Shown piece after piece: positions 8,291 through 16,641 of a stretch of DNA of 20,659 bases. A program made the translations under genes and the position numbers. The stretch lies in NCBI GenBank assembly GCA_032718475.1, contig JAUCBJ010004752.1, positions 1 to 20,659 on the forward strand, given 5' to 3'. The stretch is from Nemertoderma westbladi. Lineage: Eukaryota > Xenacoelomorpha > Nemertodermatida > Nemertodermatidae. The notes beneath the pieces are model-generated. The model was not told where the DNA came from. It saw only the letters and a program-made list of their open reading frames with translations, and searched no databases. Position 1 is the stretch's first letter. Each line of letters opens with the position of its first letter.

Positions 8291-8519
8291 AGAAAAGTTA
8301 AGTTATACTTGCATTATGAAATTCACAAATTGTCATTTATTTAATAGGCCCAAATGAACACAATGTATTTGACATAGTACTACAACTGTGATGAGGAATG
8401 TGCAGTGACATCATTATAATCAATGATATATTATATTATACCTATTGTAATTCTCAAGTGTACATTAATTATACTTTATTCTTTGAAATAGACTTCCAAC
8501 ATTCCTAACATAAATCTGG
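8291..8519. other. AT-rich spacer, includes 3' end of the minus-strand gene
   Basis: No coding signal. On the minus strand it forms the 3' untranslated region of the gene at 8520-10169 and contains its polyadenylation signal. Confidence 0.5.
8475..8480 (-). promoter_or_regulatory. Polyadenylation signal AATAAA
   Basis: Canonical AATAAA on the minus strand, 40 nt past the stop codon of the gene at 8520-10169. The distance suits a short 3' UTR, though AT-rich sequence gives such hexamers by chance. Confidence 0.5.
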
Positions 8520-10169
8520 TTAATTGGAAGAAGAATGGGTGATAATATATGATACCCTAGCATTATTCGCACTCTCTTCGGCGATAAGGTTCTTTTGCAT
8601 CAGCTCTCGTAATGTCATCTCCTTTTCCACCCAAGATGACTTTGATGAGCCACGGAATTTTACTTTGTATTTTATGTTCTCGTTTGACATATTTGAAATT
8701 TCACGACAGAAATCTTCGTATTCCATGTTGCGACTTTTCTCCTCAAGATATCGCATATTATCTTCATCCACATAGCGTGAAACACGATATTCTAATTCTT
8801 CTGGGTCCCTGTAGGATATACTCATCATAGTCTTCGGCTGTTGTGTTTCAGATGCCCTTTCCAATATTTGAAAAGCTGTTATGTCATCTCGTTTGTCACT
8901 ACTTTCCCAAACATTACCATTGTTTAATCGTAGGTGCCCACCTGGATGTGACTCGCTACAAACACCTCTGCTACCAGCAAAGCTTGAAGTTTGAATATGA
9001 GCATCAGATCTGCTGAAACAGCTACCACTGTTATGATTGCTTCCCATAGGCCTATTCCTAGTATGTTTTATACCTCGTACCTCAGAGTCATTGTTTTCAA
9101 TTCCATAAATTACATCAATGTTATTAATGTTATCAGCGATTTTATTAGGCCTAATAGAAGTATATTGTTTAGCTGGTGTCTCAAACTCAGACCTGCTGTC
9201 ATTGTCATCACTGCCTTTAACGTAAGTAGAACTACTACTCCGTGATACATCAGTGTCAGATATGTCGAAACTGCTATCAATTCCATCAATTACATCACTG
9301 TTATTAATGTTATCAGCGATTTTATTAGGCCTAATAGAAGTATATTGTTTAGCTGGTGTCTCAAACTCAGACCTGCTGTCATTGTCATCACTGCCTTTAA
9401 CGTAAGTAGAACTACTACTCCGTGATACATCAGTGTCAGATATGGCGAAACTGCTATCAATTCCATCAATTACATCACTGTTATTAATGTTATCAGCGAT
9501 TTTATTAGGCCTAATAGAAGTATATTGTTTAGCTGGTTTCTCAAACTCAGACCTGCTGTCATTGTCATCACTGCTTATAACGTAAGTAGAACTACTACTA
9601 CGTGATGAATCTGAGTCAGAGCTGCTGACACGGCTATACCTACTATCACTTTTTTCAGTAGCAATGCTTTTAGCCAGCTTCTCGTTAGCACGTCTAATTG
9701 CAGCATCATCTGTTATCTTTGTTTTTTCCGGTGAATTGCAAATCCTGTTGATCCCTGGAATTTTCGTCAGCGTATTCATTATAGGTTCTCCTTTTTTAGC
9801 CTTACATTTTTCTATTAATGTGATTATTCGATCTCTCACCATTGGGATTGCTGTATGAACTATAACATCGGTAAGACCGAGTGCATTGGAAAGCTTAATC
9901 GCCTCATTGAATATTTCAATATAATTGACCTTCATCTGTGCAGGTGGTTGAGGATAATTTGGGAGGGAGTCCACTTCAATTTGCCTATTATGTTCTGTAA
10001 TTGATGGCCTCTTAACAAGGTTCTCATTTCCTTTTCCCATCTGCTGAGACCTCTCTAATGTTGGCTCACTGCTATTGGTAATCACATTATTCGTTAACGA
10101 TGGTGATTGAATGCCGTCAGAACCGTCGTCACTTCCGTCACTCGAACCGCGTTCCGTGATTTCTTCCAT
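8520..10169 (-). CDS. Unrecognised Ser/Asp-rich protein with three 60-residue repeats
   Basis: This is the only long unbroken frame in the window that is not retroelement-like. It is open from 10235, but I start it at the ATG at 10169 (MEEITERGSSDGSDDG). The segment above that looks like intron, since a TTTGTGTATAG|GTTTACC acceptor-like site sits 12 nt before the ATG. The N-terminus is Ser/Asp-rich. A helix-rich block follows at about residues 80-140 (KVNYIEIFNEAIKLSNALGLTDVIV...IITLIEKCKAKKGEP), then a Ser/Asp tract, three 60-residue repeats, a His/Ser/Gly-rich linker and a charged C-terminal block (EYRVSRYVDEDNMRYLEEKSRNMEYEDF...). No signal peptide, membrane span or known catalytic motif is seen. 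It could be a host exon or a captured viral or mobile-element gene. The function is unknown. Confidence 0.6.
   Translation of the reverse strand: MEEITERGSSDGSDDGSDGIQSPSLTNNVITNSSEPTLERSQQMGKGNENLVKRPSITEHNRQIEVDSLPNYPQPPAQMKVNYIEIFNEAIKLSNALGLTDVIVHTAIPMVRDRIITLIEKCKAKKGEPIMNTLTKIPGINRICNSPEKTKITDDAAIRRANEKLAKSIATEKSDSRYSRVSSSDSDSSRSSSSTYVISSDDNDSRSEFEKPAKQYTSIRPNKIADNINNSDVIDGIDSSFAISDTDVSRSSSSTYVKGSDDNDSRSEFETPAKQYTSIRPNKIADNINNSDVIDGIDSSFDISDTDVSRSSSSTYVKGSDDNDSRSEFETPAKQYTSIRPNKIADNINNIDVIYGIENNDSEVRGIKHTRNRPMGSNHNSGSCFSRSDAHIQTSSFAGSRGVCSESHPGGHLRLNNGNVWESSDKRDDITAFQILERASETQQPKTMMSISYRDPEELEYRVSRYVDEDNMRYLEEKSRNMEYEDFCREISNMSNENIKYKVKFRGSSKSSWVEKEMTLRELMQKNLIAEESANNARVSYIITHSSSN
9097..9620 (-). 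repeat. In-frame 180-bp tandem repeat, about 2.9 copies
   Basis: Units start at 9097, 9277 and 9457. The first two are almost identical over 180 bp, and the third decays in its last 20-30 bp. Each encodes 60 residues containing SRSEFE.PAKQYTSIRPNKI, ADNINN.DVI.GI and a SRSSSSTYV run. The length is a multiple of three and no stop is introduced, as expected for amplification inside a translated gene. Confidence 0.93.
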
Positions 10170-10660
10170 TTGCGGTAAACCTATACACAAATATTTATAG
10201 ATATATACAGCATTGGTCATAATGTAATAGACCATTTACTAAACTACTCATATTATAATTACCTAATCTTTTTCGAATGATAAAAAAATTGCAAATGTAA
10301 TAAAAAATATAATAGGGCTCCGCTGCGGTTGAGAAATGTAACAAATGGATGCCACCATGTCCTGGAATATAGTGTCGTTATTCAGGTACATTCCCCCACC
10401 CCACGCCCACCCCCAAAAAAATTCTGCAAATATTAATGACATCATCAGTTCACCGCCATCCTCCATGGATGCGCCGGAATATTTATTTTTGCTTTCAATC
10501 TTTAGCTACAAGCATTTGAAAAGGTGTCTCCAATGTTATTTAACCTTTTATTTACACTGCAGTTATTCTTCAACCTTATAGTGTGGGGCGAGCGATGAAA
10601 GTAAGCGAGCTTAGCATACAGGTACCACTAACTCAATCGGTGTGTCTGTTGCAGATCAGG
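10170..10660. other. Spacer upstream of the minus-strand gene
   Basis: AT-rich sequence with no gene I can support. It would hold the promoter and any upstream exon of the minus-strand gene. A CCCCACCCC-type tract lies at 10395-10415. Confidence 0.4.
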
Positions 10661-10837
10661 TCAGGTCAGGTATTCTAGGTCATTGATAAAGAAAACTTGC
10701 CACCTCCATGCAGCATAAAGGAGGTGCCACCTGTAGCTGCATAGACCCTCTTACTAGGGCAAATCTGGTCCTGTAACTAGGACCCCCTTCGTTCTGGGAT
10801 AAGGACGCCCTTGGTTCTGGATTAAGGACCCATATAC

Positions 10838-11063
10838 TTGGCTGCAGGGGTATATGGCCTGGCCAGGCAGATGGTGATCTACCAATTTGCTGGTCAGGAG
10901 TAGAGTGTTCTCATGTCCACTCTGAGTGCACTTCACTGCGACCTGCACCTGGCAGCAGGGGTACAGGGCATGACCCAGCAGATGAGTTTCACAGCCAATG
11001 GTGGGTCATGTGCGCGAGAGTAGATATGGGTAATGGGCCTCATATCTGACTCCACTGCGACAC
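10838..11063 (+). repeat. Two diverged ~111-bp repeats in the LINE-B leader
   Basis: TGGCTGCAGGGGTATA...GGC at 10838 and TGGCAGCAGGGGTACAGGGC at 10949 open two similar blocks. Each block continues with CAGATG about 20 nt on and ends in CTCCACTGCGACA or CTTCACTGCGACC. Tandem leader monomers of this type carry promoter activity in some LINEs. Here that is inference only. Confidence 0.6.
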
Positions 11064-11075
11064 CCACCCTGTGGA

Positions 11076-11820
11076 ATGGCAAACCAGGGTGTGGTATTTG
11101 CCCCGAGAGCTGACTCGGCAAAAAAGCACCCCCCAACCCCCACTATGGATTACATTTGTAATGCGGAGGTCCAGCCACTAGAGGCCAGTGGAATGACTGG
11201 ACACAATCTGCTTCACAGGCGTCAGTTGTCTCCTGACCGGCTGCCTGTCTCACCCCCTACTGGGGAGAAAGCGGCAAACAATTCTTTAAGTCCCTTTCCT
11301 AATGACCTTTCTGGCCCAAACCCTGGGTCACCAGGGAGGCCAGATTGTGAGGGGGAGAGGGATTCTGGAGTTGGAGGCTACTCTCATGTTCCACCCCGAC
11401 CAACAAAGCCATTGGTGAATCTGAGGCAAGTCACTAGACTAGCCTCAGTAAACACCCTAACACTCGGGTCCCCAATGCGACAAGGTGAGCTGACTGCCTT
11501 GGCAGATAAGCTTTCTCTTAGTGCAGTGGGTGTTCAAGAGCACCAAATGGAGACTGGACAGACTGATGAGGTTCTGATTAAAGACATGGGGGGGCGGTTG
11601 GCGACTCGCCCTCGCTTCAGCAGATGAAAGTGGCAATGGTGGAATTGGTCTATTGATGAATCCAACTGCACATGCAGCATTGGACAAAATAGACCAAATC
11701 TCTAACCGCATCATCCATTGCCACTTCTCATGTTCTGGAAGACTGGCTAAGAAGTTTCCTAAGGTGGTTCTGATTGTGTGCTACTCTCCAACTAGTGTTG
11801 CCCCTGTAGAGGAGGTGGAA
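11076..11820 (+). pseudogene. LINE-B N-terminal region and APE-type endonuclease, truncated
   Basis: The frame from 11076 has a Pro/Ser-rich N-terminus, then the start of an apurinic-type endonuclease. VNTLTLGSPMRQGELTAL is followed by SAVGVQEHQ, with the Asn (residue 126) and Glu (residue 155) positions expected for metal binding. The frame breaks at 11627, and the next endonuclease strand (GGIGLLMNP, IIHCHFSC, PKVVLIVCYSPTSVAP) is in the phase of 11653. The GDFN and SDH blocks that complete this fold are absent, because the sequence jumps to the RT linker near 11830. The domain would nick target DNA; this copy cannot. Confidence 0.75.
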
Positions 11821-11837
11821 AATGTTGCAACTGGCTG

Positions 11838-13930
11838 TTGCAACAGCCAAGTGTGAGATCCAGCTTCACACTACAGCTGAGCAACAGGTATGAGGTTCTT
11901 GCCTCTGAGGCGGCAGATCACTGTGAGGGCTATACTGCCTTTACAGAGGCAGTTAAGTTAGCAACTGCAGAAACAGTTCCTGTATACCCTCGAAACAGGA
12001 AACGGACCCCCTGGACTGACAACAAAATTCAGAAGAGCCGAAATGACCTCTATAAGGCGCAGAAAGAGTCCCGACTCAAACAGACTACAGCGGCCAAGAA
12101 TGCAGTTAAGGCTGCATCTAGGTCCCTGAACAGGCAGTACTCTGTTAATTTACAGGAGCTAATAAACCAACAGGTTGATGCCATCAATGATGCTGACGAC
12201 AGCAGGCAATCATTCCAGGCATGGAGATCGATCAACTTGCTTGCTGGTCGAAAAAGCAACCAACCACCAAGGTTAAGGCTGAATCACCAGCCGATCGCCT
12301 CAATGGTTGGAAGGCCCACTTTGAAAAGCTCCTCAATAATGACAGGGTGCCTGATAACTTTATAGAAGTAAAAGTGTCTGAGTCTGTACTCCCAGATATT
12401 CCCATTGGTGATATCTCCTTTGCAGAAGTGAAGGCGCTGCAAAGAGCATTAAGACCAATCGTGCCAGTGGAGTAGATGGTGTTCCCCCTGGGGTCTTTAA
12501 AATACCTGAGTGTTTAAAGCTCATCTATCCCATCATAGTAGACAGGTACCGAACAACAGGAGTCCCACAAGAATTGAAAACAAATAAGTTGGTGCCAGCT
12601 CCCAAGAAGGGCAACCTAACACTCTATGGTTCTTTTCGGGGAATCTCATTGATCTCGATTGCTGCAAAGCTATACAATAGAATTCTATTAAATCGCATCA
12701 GGGATCCCATTGAGAGACTGCTCCGTGGAAATCAGAATGGGTTCCGTAAAGGTTGTGGGACCATGGAGCCCATTTTGGCACTTAGAAGGATAATTGAAGA
12801 GTTATCAAAAAAGAAAGACAGGCATCTGGCTGTTATCTTTGTTGACTTCTTCAAGGCCTTTGATTCAGTCTCTCGCTCACGTATGTTCAGCATACTTTCA
12901 TTATATGGGATTCCTGATGAAATTATTGCAGCAATCAGATCAGTATACGATGGTTCGACAACATTTGTGTCTACTGTTGATGGTGACACATAACCATTTG
13001 AAGTGTTATGGGGCGTCCTCCAGGGAGACACACTTGCACCATTCTTGTTCATAATTGTTGTTGACTATGTTCTACGCATGTCCTTAGATCATCATAATGA
13101 TGATGGGGTGATGATAACTCCGCCTACTGGCTCCAGAAGTCGATCTAGACTTTGCTGATGACTTAGGAGTACTCTCAGAATCACTAGAGGGAGCCCAACG
13201 GCTCCTCAGCTCATTAGAACATGCTGCTTCTAGAGTTGGTCTTTTTATTAACTCCAGAAAGACCCAAATTTTGACAGTTAACTTTGAAAGTCCTCAGCAA
13301 GTCTCTGATCGGATGAGCATAAGCTCAAAAGATGGTATGCTTGAGCATGTGGATGACCTCTGTTACCTGAGATCATGGATCCGGAAATCAAGTGAGGACC
13401 TTCGAATACGTAAGGGAAAGGCATGGGCAGCCTTGAATAGGCTTTCCAGGATTTGGAAGTCACCGAGAATTAATCGGAAACTTAAGGTCCGATAATTTTG
13501 AGCAGCAGTAGTTCCTGTACTCCTCTATGGGAGTCCATGCTGGGCTCTAACTGCTGAGGACACCAAATCTCTGGATGGCACATTCACAAGAATGCTACGC
13601 CGGGTTCATTGTGTCAAGTACAATGCACACATCTCCAACCAGATACTATATAACATTAGAGGTGTCTCATTGGTTCCCCCAAGCTTGACACTAGAACAAA
13701 ATCGCCTCCGCTTTGCAGGACATTGCTTTCGCCATGAGGACCAGCCAGTGCATAATCTTGTACTTTGGCAGCCTCATGGAATGAATAAGCATGGTGGACA
13801 GTCCATGACTTTCTTGAGACGCATCTTAAAGGACACTGGCCTTGAAGATGCGGATGATCTAGCAAATGTCATGGGTGACAGGGTATTGTGGCGGTGCAAT
13901 TTTGTCGATAAGCCGGCACAGCATTCTTAA
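11838..13930 (+). pseudogene. LINE-B linker, reverse transcriptase and C-terminal region, frame-broken
   Basis: The linker (11838-12260) is followed by RT in several phases. 12221-12475 covers RLNGWKAHFEKLLN. A shift near 12435 leads to the block including GVDGVPPG, then KLVPAPKKG and FRGISLIS. Motif A is VDFFKAFDS (Asp codon near 12844). A TAA at 12991 precedes GVLQGDTLAPFLF. The FADD box is at 13151-13162, after a small deletion relative to copy 2 (the residues encoded just before LDFADD are missing). The thumb runs to a TAA at 13493-13495, where copy 2 is open. The C-terminal RTE-type region runs to 13930. The many lesions show long inactivity. Confidence 0.85.
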
Positions 13931-13961
13931 AAATGCAGCTGCAATGCAGCATGCCGATCCT

Positions 13962-13976
13962 AGTAGTAGTAGTAGT
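13962..13976. repeat. (TAG)n tail of LINE-B copy 1
   Basis: About five TAG/AGT units close the 3' end of LINE-B copy 1. RTE elements usually end in short tandem repeats rather than poly(A). Confidence 0.7.
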
Positions 13977-14575
13977 GAAGGCTATGTCCTGTAAAGCGGA
14001 GGGGGCTCAATTCAACAGCCGAGCATGATCTAGATCAATTAGACACCTCCATTGCTAAATGCGGTCTGGTTGGAGATGTATGCATTGTATGGGATTAAAG
14101 TGACCCAATGCAATGTAGCAATCTATGTATATGCCATGAGTTAGATCCCAATTTGGACGCCCACATAGGAGTAGTGATTCTTCCACTGCTCTAAATAATT
14201 GTACGTTCAGTTTCTAATTTATTTTGTGACTTCGAAATCCTGAACGCCCCCATGCAACGTAGCCCATGCCTTTCACTTTTAAAGTTGAAGGACTTCAACT
14301 GACTTCTCAAGATCCATGATCCCCAGTAGCAGAAGTCAACCCACATGTTCAATCAAACCATCCTTAGAAAGCATGCTCATTCAATCACACATTTCCTGAG
14401 AACTTCGAAGTTAACTGTCCACATTTTCGTTGTATTGGAATTAACAAAAAGACCCACACTAGAACAACATGTTCTAATGAATTGAGAAGCCTTTGGGCTC
14501 CCTCTAGTGATTCTGAGAGTACTCCGAAGCCATCGGCAAAGTCTAGATTAGTTCGAATCTTGGCTGGATTTCCTC
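13977..14575 (-). mobile_element. LINE-B copy 3: 3' fragment, heavily diverged
   Basis: Read on the minus strand, this aligns to LINE-B copy 2 (17712-18330) from the FADD region to the C-terminus. It shares TGTCCTG.AAAGCGGAGG, AGACACCTCCA, GGTTGGAGATGT, CTCTAAATAAT and GATTCTGAGAGTACTCC. The FADD box reads FADG, and frame breaks are frequent. Its 3' end abuts the tail of copy 1, giving a tail-to-tail pair. Confidence 0.8.
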
Positions 14576-14604
14576 GTAGTATAGATCCCGATTTTAAACT
14601 CATT

Positions 14605-14720
14605 TGATGTGCCGATGACAGTACTCTTACTTTCTCTCATAAAGATCCTATCCATAATATTCAAGATTTACAATCCTGTAAGGAGTGTTTGGTTGATAAT
14701 ATATTAAGCTATCCATTCAC
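14605..14720 (+). pseudogene. Possible scrap of a third LINE (ADD box)
   Basis: A short frame encodes CADDSTLTFSHKDP followed by a Leu-rich helix-like stretch. This resembles the ADD catalytic box and following helix of CR1/Jockey-type reverse transcriptase. It lies just past the LINE-B copy 3 border and is unlike LINE-A or LINE-B here. It is too short to be sure. Confidence 0.35.
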
Positions 14721-15498
14721 TACGGTAAGACTGGAAGTTTTTAAGACTGGACGAAAATTTAAAAAGGAAACAAAAAATGTTTGGAGTAGGTCAATAATAA
14801 TGGTTCGAAAATACAATAAATAATTAGGCGCCATTTTAGTAAACTGCTTGTATTGAGAACTTACGGTGAAAACTATTAATAATAGGCTATAGTTTCGATA
14901 TAAAAATAGTTTAAAGTCTAAAAAAATAACAGCAGTTTACATACTGAATATGTTGCTATATATGAGCATGTTACCATACTCGTCGTTAACACACAGGGTC
15001 ACAAGGACTATGCTTGCTCTTCTTGGTATGAAAGCTTAACCAGCTTATGGGGGTTCAGTTTTAGAGACACAACTAGTTTTCGGAGGATTGAAAAATTTTT
15101 GTATATATGCGTTGAAAGTGTACATAATTATGTAGTTGTTAGTTCTTAGGATGATTTCAAGGAAAAAGTGTAAATTCAAATTCCTGCCAATTTTATTAAA
15201 TTTTTTTTGATTTTCAGTCTAGATGGTACCCATCCGTTATTTTTTAATGAAATTGTTTGGAATTTTCTGCAATTATGACTTCCGACACACACACTAGCAC
15301 TGCCACACACACAGACTTTTGGAAAACGGCCATAGTATAATTATAACATTTCGCTGATGGCTCGCAGTTTTGATTCGCCGCACCAGTCTCCTTTGGATCC
15401 TGAAGTCCTGTACAATGGTTTGTTATGTAATAAATAATAATTGTTGAGTTTAGTTGAGCTACTGGACCCATGTGAAGTGTGTACAAGGTTGTCTACGT
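14721..15498. other. AT-rich spacer
   Basis: No coding frame, RNA gene or repeat that I can support. A short CACACA stretch lies near 15286-15312. Confidence 0.5.
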
Positions 15499-15755
15499 AA
15501 TCAATATTATTATTGATAGTAACAATGTGTTGGCAAGCTGTATTTTTCGAGGTGTTTGTTATTATACATTTATTATAGGAAGGGATCTAGGGGTCTTAAC
15601 CTCGAATGATAAGTTTATTTTACCGAAAATAACTTATCTTTTATTGGCGCAATTGTAGGACTAATCCCATCACATGCGTACTTTTTAACCGGGTAGTGTA
15701 CAAATTTAGGAATCGCGTATTTTTTCTTGAAATTAATATCTCATATCTCTCCAAA

Positions 15756-15796
15756 CCACGTACGCGTTTCGACCTTACTGGGTCTCATCAGCGTGG
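15756..15796 (-). ncRNA. Type I hammerhead ribozyme, copy 1 (core complete)
   Basis: On the minus strand, stem I CCACG pairs with CGTGG (six pairs with the next A-T). CTGATGA follows, then stem II GACC/GGTC with loop CAGTAA, then GAAA (plus 15767-15770), then a tiny stem III region CGCGTA. The predicted cut is after A17, between plus 15761 and 15760 (GUA triplet). All conserved core residues are present. Stem III is only one or two pairs, but ACGCGU is self-complementary, so two molecules could form a dimeric ribozyme, as described for animal hammerheads with minimal stem III. Confidence 0.9.
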
Positions 15797-15861
15797 TGTC
15801 GGATTCGAACCTGGGACCTCGAGGTGGAAGCCGAGACTACAACCACTAGGCCACAGGTTCT
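15797..15861 (-). promoter_or_regulatory. tRNA-like RNA polymerase III promoter, unit 1
   Basis: On the minus strand A box TGGCCTAGTGG (15853-15843) and B box GGTTCGAATCC (15811-15801) match the tRNA consensus, with 42 nt between starts as in a tRNA. The anticodon-loop position reads CTTCCAC here and CTTTCAC in unit 2, close to tRNA-Glu (UUC) or tRNA-Gly. Acceptor and T stems pair poorly, so it is a promoter relic and not a tRNA gene. Confidence 0.85.
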
Positions 15862-16166
15862 TGAGATATGGAGTATTAATTTCAAAGCCAGCTGCCATTT
15901 TATTAGCCCCTGATTTTTTATTATTGATAGTAACAATGTGTTGGCAAGCTGTATTTTTCGAGGTGTTTGTTATTATACATTTATTATAGGAAGGGATCTA
16001 GGGGTCTTAACCTCGAATGATAAGTTTATTTTAGCGAAAATAACTTATCTTTTATTGGCGCAATTGTAGGACTAATCCCATCACATGCGTACTTTTTAAC
16101 CGGGTAGTGTACAAATTTAGGAATCGCGTATTTTTTCTTGAAATTAATATCTCATATCTCTCCAAA

Positions 16167-16207
16167 CCACGTGCGCGTTTCGACCTTACTGGGTCTCATC
16201 AGCGTGG
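16167..16207 (-). ncRNA. Type I hammerhead ribozyme, copy 2 (U16.1 changed to C)
   Basis: It has the same stems and core as copy 1, but plus 16173 is G where copy 1 has A (15762). The residue before the cut site is therefore C and cannot pair with A15.1. The cleavage triplet becomes GCA, which hammerheads cut poorly or not at all. CTGATGA, stem II and GAAA are unchanged. Confidence 0.85.
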
Positions 16208-16272
16208 TGTCGGATTCGAACCTGGGACCGCGAGGTGAAAGCCGAGACTACAACCACTAGGCCACAGGTTCT
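16208..16272 (-). promoter_or_regulatory. tRNA-like RNA polymerase III promoter, unit 2
   Basis: The A box (16264-16254) and B box (16222-16212) are identical to unit 1. The anticodon loop CTTTCAC would give UUC (Glu), suggesting a tRNA-Glu ancestor. Confidence 0.85.
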
Positions 16273-16535
16273 TGAGATATGGAGTATTAATTTCAAAGCC
16301 AGCTGCCATTTTATTAGCCCCTGATTTTTTATTATTGATAGTAACAATGTGTTGGCAAGCTGTATTTTTCGAGGTGTTTGTTATTATACATTTATTATAG
16401 GAAGGGATCTAGGGGTCTTAACCTCGAATGATAAGTTTATTTTACCGTCCCATCACATGCTACTTTTTAACCGGGTAGTGTACAAATTTAGGAATCGCAT
16501 TTTTTCTTGAAATTAATATCTCATATCTCTCCAAA

Positions 16536-16576
16536 CCACGTACGCGTTTTGACCTTACTGGGTCTCATCAGCGTGG
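16536..16576 (-). ncRNA. Type I hammerhead ribozyme, copy 3 (G12 changed to A)
   Basis: Stems I and II, CTGATGA and the GUA cut site match copy 1, but plus 16550 is T, so the GAAA box reads AAAA. G12 acts as the general base in hammerhead catalysis, so activity should be lost or very low. Confidence 0.85.
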
Positions 16577-16641
16577 TGTCGGATTCGAACCTGGGACCTC
16601 GAGGTGGAAGCCGAGACTACAACCACTAGGCCACAGGTTCT
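16577..16641 (-). promoter_or_regulatory. tRNA-like RNA polymerase III promoter, unit 3
   Basis: The A box (16633-16623) and B box (16591-16581) are identical to unit 1. This is the most upstream head on the minus strand, so it could drive a transcript through the whole array. Confidence 0.83.

Larger units (their letters stand above)
10661..13976 (+). mobile_element. LINE-B copy 1: RTE-clade retrotransposon, nearly full span, frame-broken
   Basis: It has a GC-richer 5' leader with internal repeats, an APE-type endonuclease, a linker, reverse transcriptase and an RTE-style C-terminal region (LLYGSPCWALT, NRLRFAGHCFR, VLWQPHG..KHGGQ), ending in a (TAG)n tail at about 13962-13976. The left border is approximate, placed at a triple GGTCA run (10661-10670). 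The copy carries at least four frameshifts or stops and two deletions, so it is inactive. Confidence 0.82.

Noticed and set aside
10263-10466. Upstream exon (minus strand) of the orphan gene
   Set aside because: A donor-like GTAATT follows, but the frame ends in TAG before it, and residues look like non-coding sequence. Not supported without RNA data.
11560-11590. CTGATGAG near 11563 as another hammerhead
   Set aside because: No stem II or GAAA box follows, and it lies in LINE-B endonuclease coding sequence.
15696-15989. 97-residue plus-strand frame across the ribozyme repeat
   Set aside because: It runs antisense through the tRNA head and ribozyme and is broken or absent in the other units.
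15797-16641. Three tRNA genes on the minus strand
   Set aside because: A and B boxes are perfect, but acceptor and T stems do not pair and the sequence continues straight into a ribozyme in a tandem repeat, so these are promoter relics.
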